The notes under the pieces were generated by a model. It saw nothing but the letters and a program-made list of their open reading frames with translations, was not told where the DNA came from and ran no database searches. A stretch of 64,000 nt of DNA, taken from the NCBI RefSeq assembly GCF_023953965.1, contig NZ_JAMLIX010000001.1, positions 62,001 to 126,000 on the forward strand, given 5' to 3'. This document shows, piece by piece, positions 45,008 through 52,378 of the stretch. A program made the position numbers and the translations under genes. This DNA comes from Bosea sp. (in: a-proteobacteria). GTDB taxonomy: Bacteria > Pseudomonadota > Alphaproteobacteria > Rhizobiales > Beijerinckiaceae. Positions within the stretch are counted from its first letter, which is position 1, and each line of letters opens with the position of its first letter.

Positions 45008-45799
45008 TCAGGCCATCAGGAAGCCGCCATTGACGCTCAGCACCTGCCCGGTCACCCAGCTCGACTGCTCGGCACTGAGGAACGCGACGGCGCCGGCGAT
45101 GTCGTCGGGCTGCCCCAGACGTCCGACCGGGTAACGCGCCAGGATCTTCCGCTCACGCGCGAGAAAGCGCTCCTCGCCGAGTTGGGCGCGCAGCGCCGTC
45201 TCCCGCTGCGCGCGCAGCGGCGTGTTCGTCGCGCCCGGCGAGACGACGTTCAGGGTCACACCATCCTTTCCGACCTCCTGCGCCACCGATTTGATGAGCG
45301 CGACGACGCCGCCCTTGGCGGCCGCGTAATAGGAAAGGCGCGCCTGGCCGATCAGCGCGGAGTCCGAGGCGAGGTAGACGACCCGGCCATAGCCCCGGCG
45401 GACCATGTCCGGCAGGACGGCCTTCAGGCAAAGCATGGCGCCGAAAAGGTCCACGCGCAGGATACGCTCCCAATCCTCCGGCCCGGATTCCAGGAACAGG
45501 TTGTCATGGGTGATCGCCGCACAGTTGACGAAAATATCGATCTCACCGAGCTCCCGCTTCGCACCCTCGACCATCGCGGCGACCGACTGCGCATCGCCGA
45601 TATCGGCGGCCAGCCCCACCGCTGTGGAGGACAATTCCCTCGCGGAAGCTGCCACCGCCTCGCCATTCATATCGGCGAGAGCGACCCGCGCCCCGCTGTC
45701 GCTCAGCGCCTTGGCACAAGCAAATCCGATGCCGCGCGCGGCACCGGTGATCAATGCATTCCTACCTGTGAAGTCAAAAGCACGTCTTACGTCCATCAC
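45008..45799 (-). CDS. Short-chain dehydrogenase/reductase, BadH-like
   Basis: This 263-residue SDR has the nucleotide motif TGAARGIG (residues 18-25), Asn92 region VNCAAITHD, catalytic Ser145 in LASDSALIG, and Tyr158/Lys162 in YYAAAKGG. The C-terminal RLGQPDDIAGAVAFLSAEQS resembles 2-hydroxycyclohexanecarboxyl-CoA dehydrogenase BadH and FabG-type reductases. It would oxidise the hydroxyacyl-CoA to the keto form needed by the BadI-like hydrolase. It is the first gene of the leftward arm, reading away from the divergent control region. Confidence 0.87.
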   Translation of the reverse strand: MMDVRRAFDFTGRNALITGAARGIGFACAKALSDSGARVALADMNGEAVAASARELSSTAVGLAADIGDAQSVAAMVEGAKRELGEIDIFVNCAAITHDNLFLESGPEDWERILRVDLFGAMLCLKAVLPDMVRRGYGRVVYLASDSALIGQARLSYYAAAKGGVVALIKSVAQEVGKDGVTLNVVSPGATNTPLRAQRETALRAQLGEERFLARERKILARYPVGRLGQPDDIAGAVAFLSAEQSSWVTGQVLSVNGGFLMA

Positions 45800-45902
45800 A
45801 TCCCCTCGTAATAATTCAAGTAAACTTCAGATTGTAACGAATTCTATTCGATATATCGGTATAATGTAGTTTTAAAATCTGGATTTAGGCAGATAGTCAT
45901 AC

Positions 45903-45924
45903 CGGAATATACCGATCTATTCCG
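45903..45924. promoter_or_regulatory. Everted half-sites CGGAAT-N10-ATTCCG
   Basis: The same half-site as in the TTCCG-N5-CGGAA operators appears here in outward orientation with ten bases between. It is a plausible auxiliary binding site for the same regulator. Confidence 0.4.
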
Positions 45925-45982
45925 ACATCTTCTGTGGCTGGCGCCGCTTCCCGGCCGCAGGCGAGACGGGGCCGATCACGTT

Positions 45983-45997
45983 TTCCGTCCATCGGAA
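45983..45997. promoter_or_regulatory. Operator TTCCG-TCCAT-CGGAA
   Basis: A 15-bp palindrome with perfect five-base arms, matching the core of sites 44829-44843 and 46052-46066. Confidence 0.5.
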
Positions 45998-46050
45998 TTA
46001 ACTTGCGTGCCTGCACCCCGCAAGCTATATTTTCAAAAAAATGGCATCAC

Positions 46051-46067
46051 ATTCCGATTAGCGGAAT
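46051..46067. promoter_or_regulatory. Operator ATTCCG-ATTAG-CGGAAT
   Basis: A 17-bp palindrome with six-base arms. It lies about 40-55 bp before the crotonase start codon, with another half-site CGGAAT at 46076-46081, so the bound regulator would block or recruit polymerase at this promoter. Confidence 0.55.
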
Positions 46068-46096
46068 TACTAAAACGGAATACCGACCCAGGATAT

Positions 46097-46101
46097 GGAG
46101 G
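46097..46101 (+). promoter_or_regulatory. Ribosome site GGAGG that decides the crotonase start
   Basis: GGAGG lies one base before ATG 46103 but seven bases before GTG 46109, which is the better-spaced initiator. Upstream in-frame starts, such as ATG 46007, would place the operator inside the coding region. Confidence 0.5.
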
Positions 46102-46102
46102 A

Positions 46103-46909
46103 ATGCCGGTGGCGTCCGAGGAAGCACGAGAAGGCGTTGTCACTCTGCACAAAGCGGGCCGGGTTGGTTATATCGCGTTCGAGAATCCTGCCCGCAAGAA
46201 TGCCGTCTCCCTCGAGATGCTGATCGACTTTGAGCGTATTATCATCGACCTGGTGAACGACAAGAACATCCGCACCATCGTCATCACCGGCGCTGGCGGA
46301 AACTTCGTGACGGGCGCCGACATCTCGAAATTCGAGAAGGTCCGCTCGACGGAAGAAGGCATCAAGCACTACGCCGAGACCAATGAGCGGGTCTACGGCC
46401 TGGTGCTGAACTGCCCAAAGCCGACGATCGCGATGATCCGCGGCTATTGCGTCGGCGGCGGCCTGAGCCTCGCCATGGCCTGCGACCTGCGCATCTGCAG
46501 CAGCAACGCGCGCTTCAGCCTGCCCGCGGCTAAGCTCGGCCTCGGATATAGCCCGAGCGCCTTGAAATGGTTCGTCCACATTCTCGGCCCGGCCCAGACC
46601 AAGGAGATCTTCCTCACCGCCCGCCTGTTCAATGCGGATGAGGCCTTCGGTATGGGCCTCGTCAACCGCACCGTCCCCGACGAGGCGCTGGACGAGTTCG
46701 TCGGCGAATATGCCGAACTGATCGGCGGCAATGCGCCGCTGACGCTGGAATCGATCAAGGTCAGCATCGCGCAGATCCTGCGCGGCGAGGCGGCTGCCGA
46801 CAGCGCCATCTGTCAGGAATTCGTCGACCGCTGCTGGAAGAGCCAGGACTACGTCGAGGGACGACGCGCCTTCATCGAAAAGCGAAAGCCGGTGTTCGTG
46901 GGGGCGTGA
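46103..46909 (+). CDS. Enoyl-CoA hydratase/isomerase family protein lacking both hydratase glutamates
   Basis: This crotonase-fold protein of about 268 residues heads the rightward arm. The oxyanion-hole segments are ITGAGGNFVTGADIS and YCVGGGLSLAMACDL. The two glutamates of true hydratases are replaced, by Ser in GGGLSLAM and by Ala in LPAAKLGLGY, so the reaction may be isomerisation, hydrolysis or decarboxylation. The start is ATG 46103 or, by ribosome-site spacing, GTG 46109. It lies directly after the operator sites and is probably induced with the leftward arm. Confidence 0.83.
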   Translation: MPVASEEAREGVVTLHKAGRVGYIAFENPARKNAVSLEMLIDFERIIIDLVNDKNIRTIVITGAGGNFVTGADISKFEKVRSTEEGIKHYAETNERVYGLVLNCPKPTIAMIRGYCVGGGLSLAMACDLRICSSNARFSLPAAKLGLGYSPSALKWFVHILGPAQTKEIFLTARLFNADEAFGMGLVNRTVPDEALDEFVGEYAELIGGNAPLTLESIKVSIAQILRGEAAADSAICQEFVDRCWKSQDYVEGRRAFIEKRKPVFVGA

Positions 46910-46970
46910 GAAGCCCAGCCGCTGCCGCCTGACTTAAACAGAAGAACAGAACGAGCCAAGGGGGAAAAGA

Positions 46971-48014
46971 ATGATATCGCGTCGTAACGTTGTCATCGGC
47001 GGAGCGTCCGCAACCACGATGATCGCCATGCCTTACGTGGCCAGGGCTGCGCAGAGCGTCGTCTTCTGCGGTGTCGGCGGCAGCGCTGCCGAGACCTACA
47101 AGAAGAACATCTTTCCGAAGTTCGAGAAGGCCTTCGGCATCAAGGTCCAGTATATCCCCGCGACCATTATGGAAGGTCTCAGCAAGCTCGAAGCTCAGCG
47201 CGCTTCGCCGCAGATGGACATTGTGATGGTGACCGAAGAGGGGTATGCACAGTATCGACAGAAGGGGCTTTTCGAGCATATCACCGCTGATATTCTTCCT
47301 GCCATCACCGATATTTATCCCGTATTGCGCTATCCGGGCGACGATGGGGTTCCGATCCAGGCGGTGACCACCGGCATCGCCTACAACTCGAAAATCTTCG
47401 AAAGCAAGGGGCTGAAACTTCCGACCTCGGTCCAGGACCTGTGGCGCCCGGACCTGAAGGGCCGTGTCGCGATCTGGCCCCCGGCGACGACGACGGGCGT
47501 GCTGATGCTGCTGATGATCGCCAAAGTCGAAGGCGGAAGCCCGACCAATATCATGCCGGCCTTCGAACGCCTGAAGAAATTCAAGAACGACGTCTACTTC
47601 AACATCGCCGACGAAATGACGCTGCTATTCCAGCAAGAGACGATCTGGCTGGGCTGGTGGAATAACGTGCGCGCATCGTTGGTGGCCGATACGGGCTTCC
47701 CGGTTTCGTTCATCACCCCGGTCGAAGGCGCTCCGCTGTTCACCAACGGCACAACCTTGGTAAAAGGCGCTCCGAACAGGGAAAATGCTATCAAACTGAT
47801 GAACTGGCTGCTTTCGCAGGATGGCCAGGAACTGATTGCGCAATACTACTATGGCGGCCCGGTAGCCCAATCGGTCAAGCTTGATCCTGAACTCGCGAAA
47901 AAAGTGGCCTACGGCAAGACGATCATGGATGGAGCTTACATGGCCGACATGAGTGCTGTCGTAAGCGAACGTTCCAAGTGGATCGATCTCTGGGCGCGCG
48001 AGATCGCACGATAA
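46971..48014 (+). CDS. ABC transporter substrate-binding protein, polyamine-type (PotD-like)
   Basis: This 347-residue periplasmic protein starts MISRRNVVIGGASATTMIAM, a twin-arginine-like signal ending near ARAAQS. The mature part is a type II binding protein of the PotD/Fe3+-binding group (PATTTGVLMLLMIAK, FQQETIWLGWWNNV). No permease gene is next to it. The ABC permease and ATPase genes at 36290-39060, on the opposite arm and under the same control region, are its likely partners. It probably captures the pathway's acid substrate rather than a polyamine. Confidence 0.88.
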   Translation: MISRRNVVIGGASATTMIAMPYVARAAQSVVFCGVGGSAAETYKKNIFPKFEKAFGIKVQYIPATIMEGLSKLEAQRASPQMDIVMVTEEGYAQYRQKGLFEHITADILPAITDIYPVLRYPGDDGVPIQAVTTGIAYNSKIFESKGLKLPTSVQDLWRPDLKGRVAIWPPATTTGVLMLLMIAKVEGGSPTNIMPAFERLKKFKNDVYFNIADEMTLLFQQETIWLGWWNNVRASLVADTGFPVSFITPVEGAPLFTNGTTLVKGAPNRENAIKLMNWLLSQDGQELIAQYYYGGPVAQSVKLDPELAKKVAYGKTIMDGAYMADMSAVVSERSKWIDLWAREIAR

Positions 48015-48128
48015 ATCCGGCCACGAATCCAACAGCGGTTCATCTGAAATACCACCTCTCGGCCCGGGAACCGCATGTGCGGGTCTTGAGCGGGCTGCGG
48101 CCGGAGGTGTCCAGTCTTTGGAGGTAGC

Positions 48129-49565
48129 ATGACGACGCGTCACCGCAATTTCATTAACGGCAAGTTCGTCGATACGGCGGGAGGCAACTTCATCCCCGTG
48201 TTCAACCCTGCAACCGATCAGGTGATTTCGGAAATTCCCGACACGCCAGCCGGTGTCGTTGCGGAGGCAGTCGCGGCAGCCAAGGCGGCGCAGAAAGGCT
48301 GGGGCAAGCTGCCAGCCATCCAGCGCGCCGCGGCGCTGCGCGCGCTCTCCGCGAAGATTCGCGAGAACCAAACGGCGCTGGCGCGGACGATCGTCGAGGA
48401 GCAGGGCAAGATTCTCGGCCTTGCCGAAGTCGAGGTGGCGTTCACGGCCGACTATCTGGACTACATGGCCGAATGGGCGCGCCGCATCGAGGGTGAGATC
48501 ATCACCTCCGACCGGCCGGGCGAGAACATCTTCCTGTTCCGCCAGCCGATCGGCGTCGTCGGCGGCATCCTGCCCTGGAATTTCCCGTTCTTCCTGATCG
48601 CCCGCAAGCTCGGGCCCGCTCTCGTGACCGGAAACGCCGTCGTCATCAAGCCGAGCGAGGAGACGCCCAACAACGCGGCCATGTTCGCGCAGCTGGTGGC
48701 GGAAACGGATATTCCGCCCGGCATCGTGAACTTCGTCTTCGGAGGCGGCGGGTCCACGGGCGCTGCCCTGTGCGACGACCCTGACGTCGGCATGCTGAGC
48801 TTCACCGGTTCGGTCGAAACCGGCTCCCGCATCATGGCCGCGGCGGCGAAGAACATTACCAAGGTCAATCTCGAGCTCGGAGGCAAGGCGCCGGCGATCG
48901 TCCTGGCCGACGCCGACATCGACCTGTCGGTGAAGGCCATCCGCGACTCGCGCGTCATCAACAGCGGCCAGGTCTGCAATTGTGCGGAACGCGTCTATGT
49001 CGATCGCCGTGTCGAGGACGAGTTCGTCTCGAAGCTCGCTTCGGCGATGGACCAGGCGACCTATGGCGATCCGTTGGCGAACCAATCGGTCGACATGGGC
49101 CCTCTCATCAACAAGAAGGGGCTGGCAAAGGTCGAGGGCCTGGTCCAGCGCGCCTTGAAGGCCGGCGCCAATCTGGTGACGGGCGGTTCCGTCGCGGAGC
49201 TCGGATCCGGATCCTACTATCGGCCGACGGTGCTGACCGGGTGCGGGCAAGCCGACGAGATTATGCAGAAGGAAATCTTCGGCCCGGTCATCCCGGTCAA
49301 TACCTTCGATACGCTCGACGAGGCAATCGAGCGGGCGAACGACTCGATCTACGGCCTGACCTCTTCGATCTATACGCGCGATATCGGCGTCGCGATGCGA
49401 GCCTGCAACGAGATCCGCTTCGGCGAAACCTATATCAATCGCGAGAACTTCGAGGCGATGCAGGGCTTCCACGCCGGAACCAGGAGGTCCGGGATCGGCG
49501 GAGCCGACGGCAAGCACGGGCTCTACGAATATACGCAGACCCACGTCGTCTATCTGCAGAGCTGA
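48129..49565 (+). CDS. NAD(P)-dependent aldehyde dehydrogenase
   Basis: This 478-residue enzyme has catalytic Cys283 in NSGQVCNCAERV, general base Glu249 in VNLELGGKAP, and the GGILPWNFPFF cofactor loop. It resembles lactaldehyde/succinate-semialdehyde type dehydrogenases. It would oxidise an aldehyde from side-chain or ring cleavage. An aldo/keto reductase gene follows; a strong hairpin separates them. Confidence 0.93.
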   Translation: MTTRHRNFINGKFVDTAGGNFIPVFNPATDQVISEIPDTPAGVVAEAVAAAKAAQKGWGKLPAIQRAAALRALSAKIRENQTALARTIVEEQGKILGLAEVEVAFTADYLDYMAEWARRIEGEIITSDRPGENIFLFRQPIGVVGGILPWNFPFFLIARKLGPALVTGNAVVIKPSEETPNNAAMFAQLVAETDIPPGIVNFVFGGGGSTGAALCDDPDVGMLSFTGSVETGSRIMAAAAKNITKVNLELGGKAPAIVLADADIDLSVKAIRDSRVINSGQVCNCAERVYVDRRVEDEFVSKLASAMDQATYGDPLANQSVDMGPLINKKGLAKVEGLVQRALKAGANLVTGGSVAELGSGSYYRPTVLTGCGQADEIMQKEIFGPVIPVNTFDTLDEAIERANDSIYGLTSSIYTRDIGVAMRACNEIRFGETYINRENFEAMQGFHAGTRRSGIGGADGKHGLYEYTQTHVVYLQS

Positions 49566-49586
49566 GACGACCGGCTCGACATGTTG

Positions 49587-49614
49587 CAGGCGCGCCCCGC
49601 TCGGGGCGCGCCTG
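49587..49614 (+). terminator. Strong hairpin between aldehyde dehydrogenase and aldo/keto reductase
   Basis: CAGGCGCGCCCCG-CT-CGGGGCGCGCCTG is a perfect 13-bp stem with a two-base loop, 22 bp past the dehydrogenase stop. There is no T-run after it, so it may act as a processing signal or lower downstream expression. Confidence 0.5.
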
Positions 49615-49646
49615 CGAGACGAACGCGACGCTCCGGGGGCGGTTTG

Positions 49647-50522
49647 ATGTGCGGCATCTATTTCAGAAAGAGCTTCCAGCGCTCCTTCGGAACCTATCCT
49701 CTGAAAGGAGAAGAGCTGAAGCAGGCGCTGGGGCACGCCCTCGCGGTCGGCTACCGCGCCATCGACACGGCCCAGAGCTACCAAAACGAGGCCGAGGTGG
49801 GGCGCGCCATAGCGGAATCCGGCATTCCGCGGGACGAGCTCTGCATCACGACCAAGGTGAGGCCCAGCAACTTCGGCCCGAACGAATTCCTCCCCAGTGT
49901 CGAGAAGAGCCTGACGGAGCTTGGACTGCCCTTCGTCGACGTTCTCCTGCTGCACTGGCCACCGATCGGCGGAGACGTCCGGCCCTCGCTCGAATGGCTC
50001 CAGAAGGCGAAGGAACGAGGCTACACGAAGCATATCGGCATCAGCAATTACACCGTCAGCATGATGAAGATTGCCAAGGATCACATCGACGGGCCGATCG
50101 TCACCAACCAGGTCGAGTTCCATCCCCTGCTTGATCAGGGCAAGTTGCTGTCGGCGGCGAGCGAGCTGAACATCCCCCTCTCCTCCTATTGCTCGATGGC
50201 GCGCGGGGCCATCTTCAAGCACGAACTGTTCGCGCAACTCGGCGAAGATTACGGAAAGGAAGCGGGGCAGATCGCACTTCGCTGGATTCTGCAGAAAGGC
50301 GTATCGATCAATACGATGTCGACCAAACCCGACCATATCCGCAGGAATTTCGATGTGATGGATTTCACCCTGTCGAGCGTGGACATGGCCCGGATCGATG
50401 GGCTGACGGCCACGAATCTGCGGATCAACACCCAGGACATCACACCGTTCGCGCCGCGCTGGGATTCAGCGGCGCACGCATCGCGACCGCCAGGGGGGGC
50501 GCGGCCCCATTCTTTCCCCTGA
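49647..50522 (+). CDS. Aldo/keto reductase
   Basis: This 291-residue NADPH-type oxidoreductase has the catalytic tetrad Asp40, Tyr45, Lys70 and His103 (DTAQSY, ITTKVRP, LLLHWPP), all intact. It belongs to the prokaryotic AKR3/AKR5 group. The start ATG 49647 follows a GGGGGCGG sequence; an upstream frame at 49581 overlaps the hairpin and is unlikely. The C-terminus has a Pro/Arg-rich extension after the conserved part. The substrate is unknown, and it could reduce an aldehyde or ketone of the same pathway. Confidence 0.9.
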   Translation: MCGIYFRKSFQRSFGTYPLKGEELKQALGHALAVGYRAIDTAQSYQNEAEVGRAIAESGIPRDELCITTKVRPSNFGPNEFLPSVEKSLTELGLPFVDVLLLHWPPIGGDVRPSLEWLQKAKERGYTKHIGISNYTVSMMKIAKDHIDGPIVTNQVEFHPLLDQGKLLSAASELNIPLSSYCSMARGAIFKHELFAQLGEDYGKEAGQIALRWILQKGVSINTMSTKPDHIRRNFDVMDFTLSSVDMARIDGLTATNLRINTQDITPFAPRWDSAAHASRPPGGARPHSFP

Positions 50523-50832
50523 CGCTCAGGGTCAGTGGCAGCGCCGGGTCCTCCCGGCCGAGACCGCCGCAAGTATTCCACTCAAAGAGGAATCAATACA
50601 CAAGGCGCACGGCAAGACGATAATCCAATATCGCACCTTCGAGCGACTTCGGGACGACTACGACGCATATATAACGACGACGAGAACGGTGAGGTCGCGG
50701 ATCTGCTTTGCCTTAAAGAAGGCGACCAAGGTGGAATGATCAGCGGAACGTCGATGCGAGGAAAATCGGAGCTTTCGTCGCCAGGCGGCTATCCGCTGCT
50801 GTTCAGACAAACGAAAACCGGGAGGAATACCT
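50523..50832. other. Intergenic region before tctC
   Basis: No gene is visible in these 310 bases. The left part is GC-rich and the right part is AT-richer with short imperfect repeats. The tctC ribosome site GGGAGGA ends the region. I see no recognised operator. Confidence 0.5.
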
Positions 50833-51807
50833 ATGAAGCCTGTCTATGCTATTGCCGCGGCTGCCATCGCCGCCCTATTTTCGGGGCTGGCCCCGGCCAG
50901 TTCATCAGCCCAGGAATTCCCCAAGCGCACGGTCACTATTCTGGTCGGCTTTAGCGCGGGCGGAGGGACCGACACCATCGCGCGTATGATCGCAGGTGCC
51001 TTGACCAAGAAATGGGGCCAACAGGTGATCGTCGAAAACCGGCCGGGGGCTAACGGCGCGATCGGCGTGCGCACGCTGAAGAGCGCGCGTCCGGACGGCT
51101 ATACGCTGGGTATGTGGTCAACCTCTGATGTCGGCAATGCTTCGGTCCAGAACAAACTCGATTACGACCTCGTCAAAGACTTTGAGCATATCAGCCAAGT
51201 CGCGTCCGGCGCGACCGTACTCGTCGTCAACAGCAAGCTGCCGATTAAAGATTTGGCGGGCTACATCGCGTACGCCAAGGAGCATCCTGGCCAGTTGAAC
51301 GTATCCGTCGTCACTGGCGGCGATCTGCACCTCGATACGATCCGTCTCAACAAGGCAGCCGGTATCGAAACCGCGCTGATCGGCTATCCGGGCACCGCTC
51401 CAGGGCTAACCGACGTGGTTGGAGGCCAAACCGATGCGGTTCTGCTGCCTATCGGACCGGCAAAGCCGCATATCGAAAGCGGCGCTCTGAGGGCCGTCGC
51501 AGTGGGCTCGACACAGCCTTCCAAGCTTCTGCCCAATGTTGCCCCCATGTCCAGCACGCTGCCAAACTTCACGAGCACGTTTTTCTATGGGCTGGCCGGT
51601 CCCAAGGGGACCCCTGCGGATATCGTCAAGAAGATCAATGCCGATGTTCAAGATGCATTAAATTCACCGGAAGTCATTGAAAAACTCACGACGCTCGGCT
51701 TCGTCGCCGACGGTAGCTCACCAGAGGCATATCGAAACATCATTGCTGAAAAATTGAAAAACTCACGTGAAGCTGCCGTCCTTGCAGGGATGGTCAAGCC
51801 TGAATAA
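50833..51807 (+). CDS. tctC: Tripartite tricarboxylate transporter binding protein (TctC/Bug family)
   Basis: This 324-residue periplasmic protein has a signal peptide (AIAAAAIAALFSGLAPASSSA) followed by the Bug-family start FPKRTVTILVGFSAGGGTDTIAR. GQLNVSVVTGGDLHLDTIRL and PGTAPGLTDVVGGQTDAV are conserved elements that hold a carboxylate ligand. It delivers the ligand to the TctAB membrane complex encoded downstream. A GGGAGGA ribosome site precedes the ATG. A hairpin after the stop suggests that it is made in excess over the membrane subunits. Confidence 0.93.
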   Translation: MKPVYAIAAAAIAALFSGLAPASSSAQEFPKRTVTILVGFSAGGGTDTIARMIAGALTKKWGQQVIVENRPGANGAIGVRTLKSARPDGYTLGMWSTSDVGNASVQNKLDYDLVKDFEHISQVASGATVLVVNSKLPIKDLAGYIAYAKEHPGQLNVSVVTGGDLHLDTIRLNKAAGIETALIGYPGTAPGLTDVVGGQTDAVLLPIGPAKPHIESGALRAVAVGSTQPSKLLPNVAPMSSTLPNFTSTFFYGLAGPKGTPADIVKKINADVQDALNSPEVIEKLTTLGFVADGSSPEAYRNIIAEKLKNSREAAVLAGMVKPE

Positions 51808-51826
51808 TCCTACAATCTACACAATA

Positions 51827-51853
51827 GACCGCAGAAGATCCACTTCTGCGGTC
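51827..51853 (+). terminator. Hairpin between tctC and tctB
   Basis: GACCGCAGAAG-ATCCA-CTTCTGCGGTC is a perfect 11-bp stem located 20 bp past the tctC stop. It is followed by a moderately T-rich ATTCTCTGAC, so it likely attenuates transcription into tctBA and raises the binding-protein ratio. Confidence 0.55.
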
Positions 51854-51899
51854 ATTCTCTGACTTACATATAGGTAGATCGTAATAGGACAAACCTAAT

Positions 51900-52373
51900 A
51901 TGAGTGGCTTTAATTTTAAAGTGGCAAAGCCAAAGGACCTGATCCTTGGTATTATCTTTCTCCTGCTTGCGGCCTCCGTTGTTTCAGTTGCCAGCGGCTA
52001 TAACATCGGAACGGCCCGACAGATGGAAGCGGGTTACGTTCCGATCATCATGGGGTGCTGTCTCGGCGCAATCGCCCTGATCCTGATCGGCAGAAGCTTC
52101 TTCGGCGAAAATGAGCCGACCGCGCCGTTCTCGATCCGGCCTACGGTCTACGTGTTGGGATCCACAATCCTGTTCGCGTTATTGATCGGGCCGCTGGGCC
52201 TGCCAATCACCGTATTCCTGGTTGTGCTCCTGTCGGCGTTGGCCGACGACCCGCGCAGACCGGCATCCACTGTTCTGGTGCTCGCCGCGTTCCTCGCGGC
52301 AGGAACGACGCTCATGTTCCCGATCGCCCTTGAGCAGCAGATACCGATCGTCGGCTACCTTTTCGACCGTTGA
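51900..52373 (+). CDS. tctB: Tripartite tricarboxylate transporter small membrane subunit (TctB)
   Basis: This 157-residue membrane protein has four predicted transmembrane segments, among them LILGIIFLLLAASVVSVASG, VPIIMGCCLGAIALILIG and YVLGSTILFALLIG. It stabilises TctA. Its stop codon lies six bases before the tctA ATG. Confidence 0.9.
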   Translation: MSGFNFKVAKPKDLILGIIFLLLAASVVSVASGYNIGTARQMEAGYVPIIMGCCLGAIALILIGRSFFGENEPTAPFSIRPTVYVLGSTILFALLIGPLGLPITVFLVVLLSALADDPRRPASTVLVLAAFLAAGTTLMFPIALEQQIPIVGYLFDR

Positions 52374-52378
52374 GTGAC

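Larger units (their letters stand above)
45800..46102. other. Divergent control region of the catabolic cluster
   Basis: This 303-bp AT-rich region separates the leftward arm (SDR onward) from the rightward arm (crotonase onward). It holds three related palindromic elements (45903-45924, 45983-45997, 46051-46067) and a TATAAT at 45860. A perfect CGATATATCG palindrome lies at 45849-45858. The whole region is the best candidate for coordinated control of both arms. Confidence 0.6.

Noticed and set aside
49812..49830. Palindrome GCGGAAT-CCGGC-ATTCCGC resembling the cluster operator
   Set aside because: It lies inside the aldo/keto reductase gene and is explained by codons for Ala-Glu-Ser-Gly-Ile-Pro-Arg. 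Its half-sites are outward and no promoter is near.
47625..50336. A 903-residue open frame on the minus strand across the aldehyde dehydrogenase and aldo/keto reductase genes
   Set aside because: It is the antisense shadow of GC-rich coding sequence. It has Arg-, Asp- and His-heavy composition and no domain, while the plus-strand genes have intact catalytic residues.
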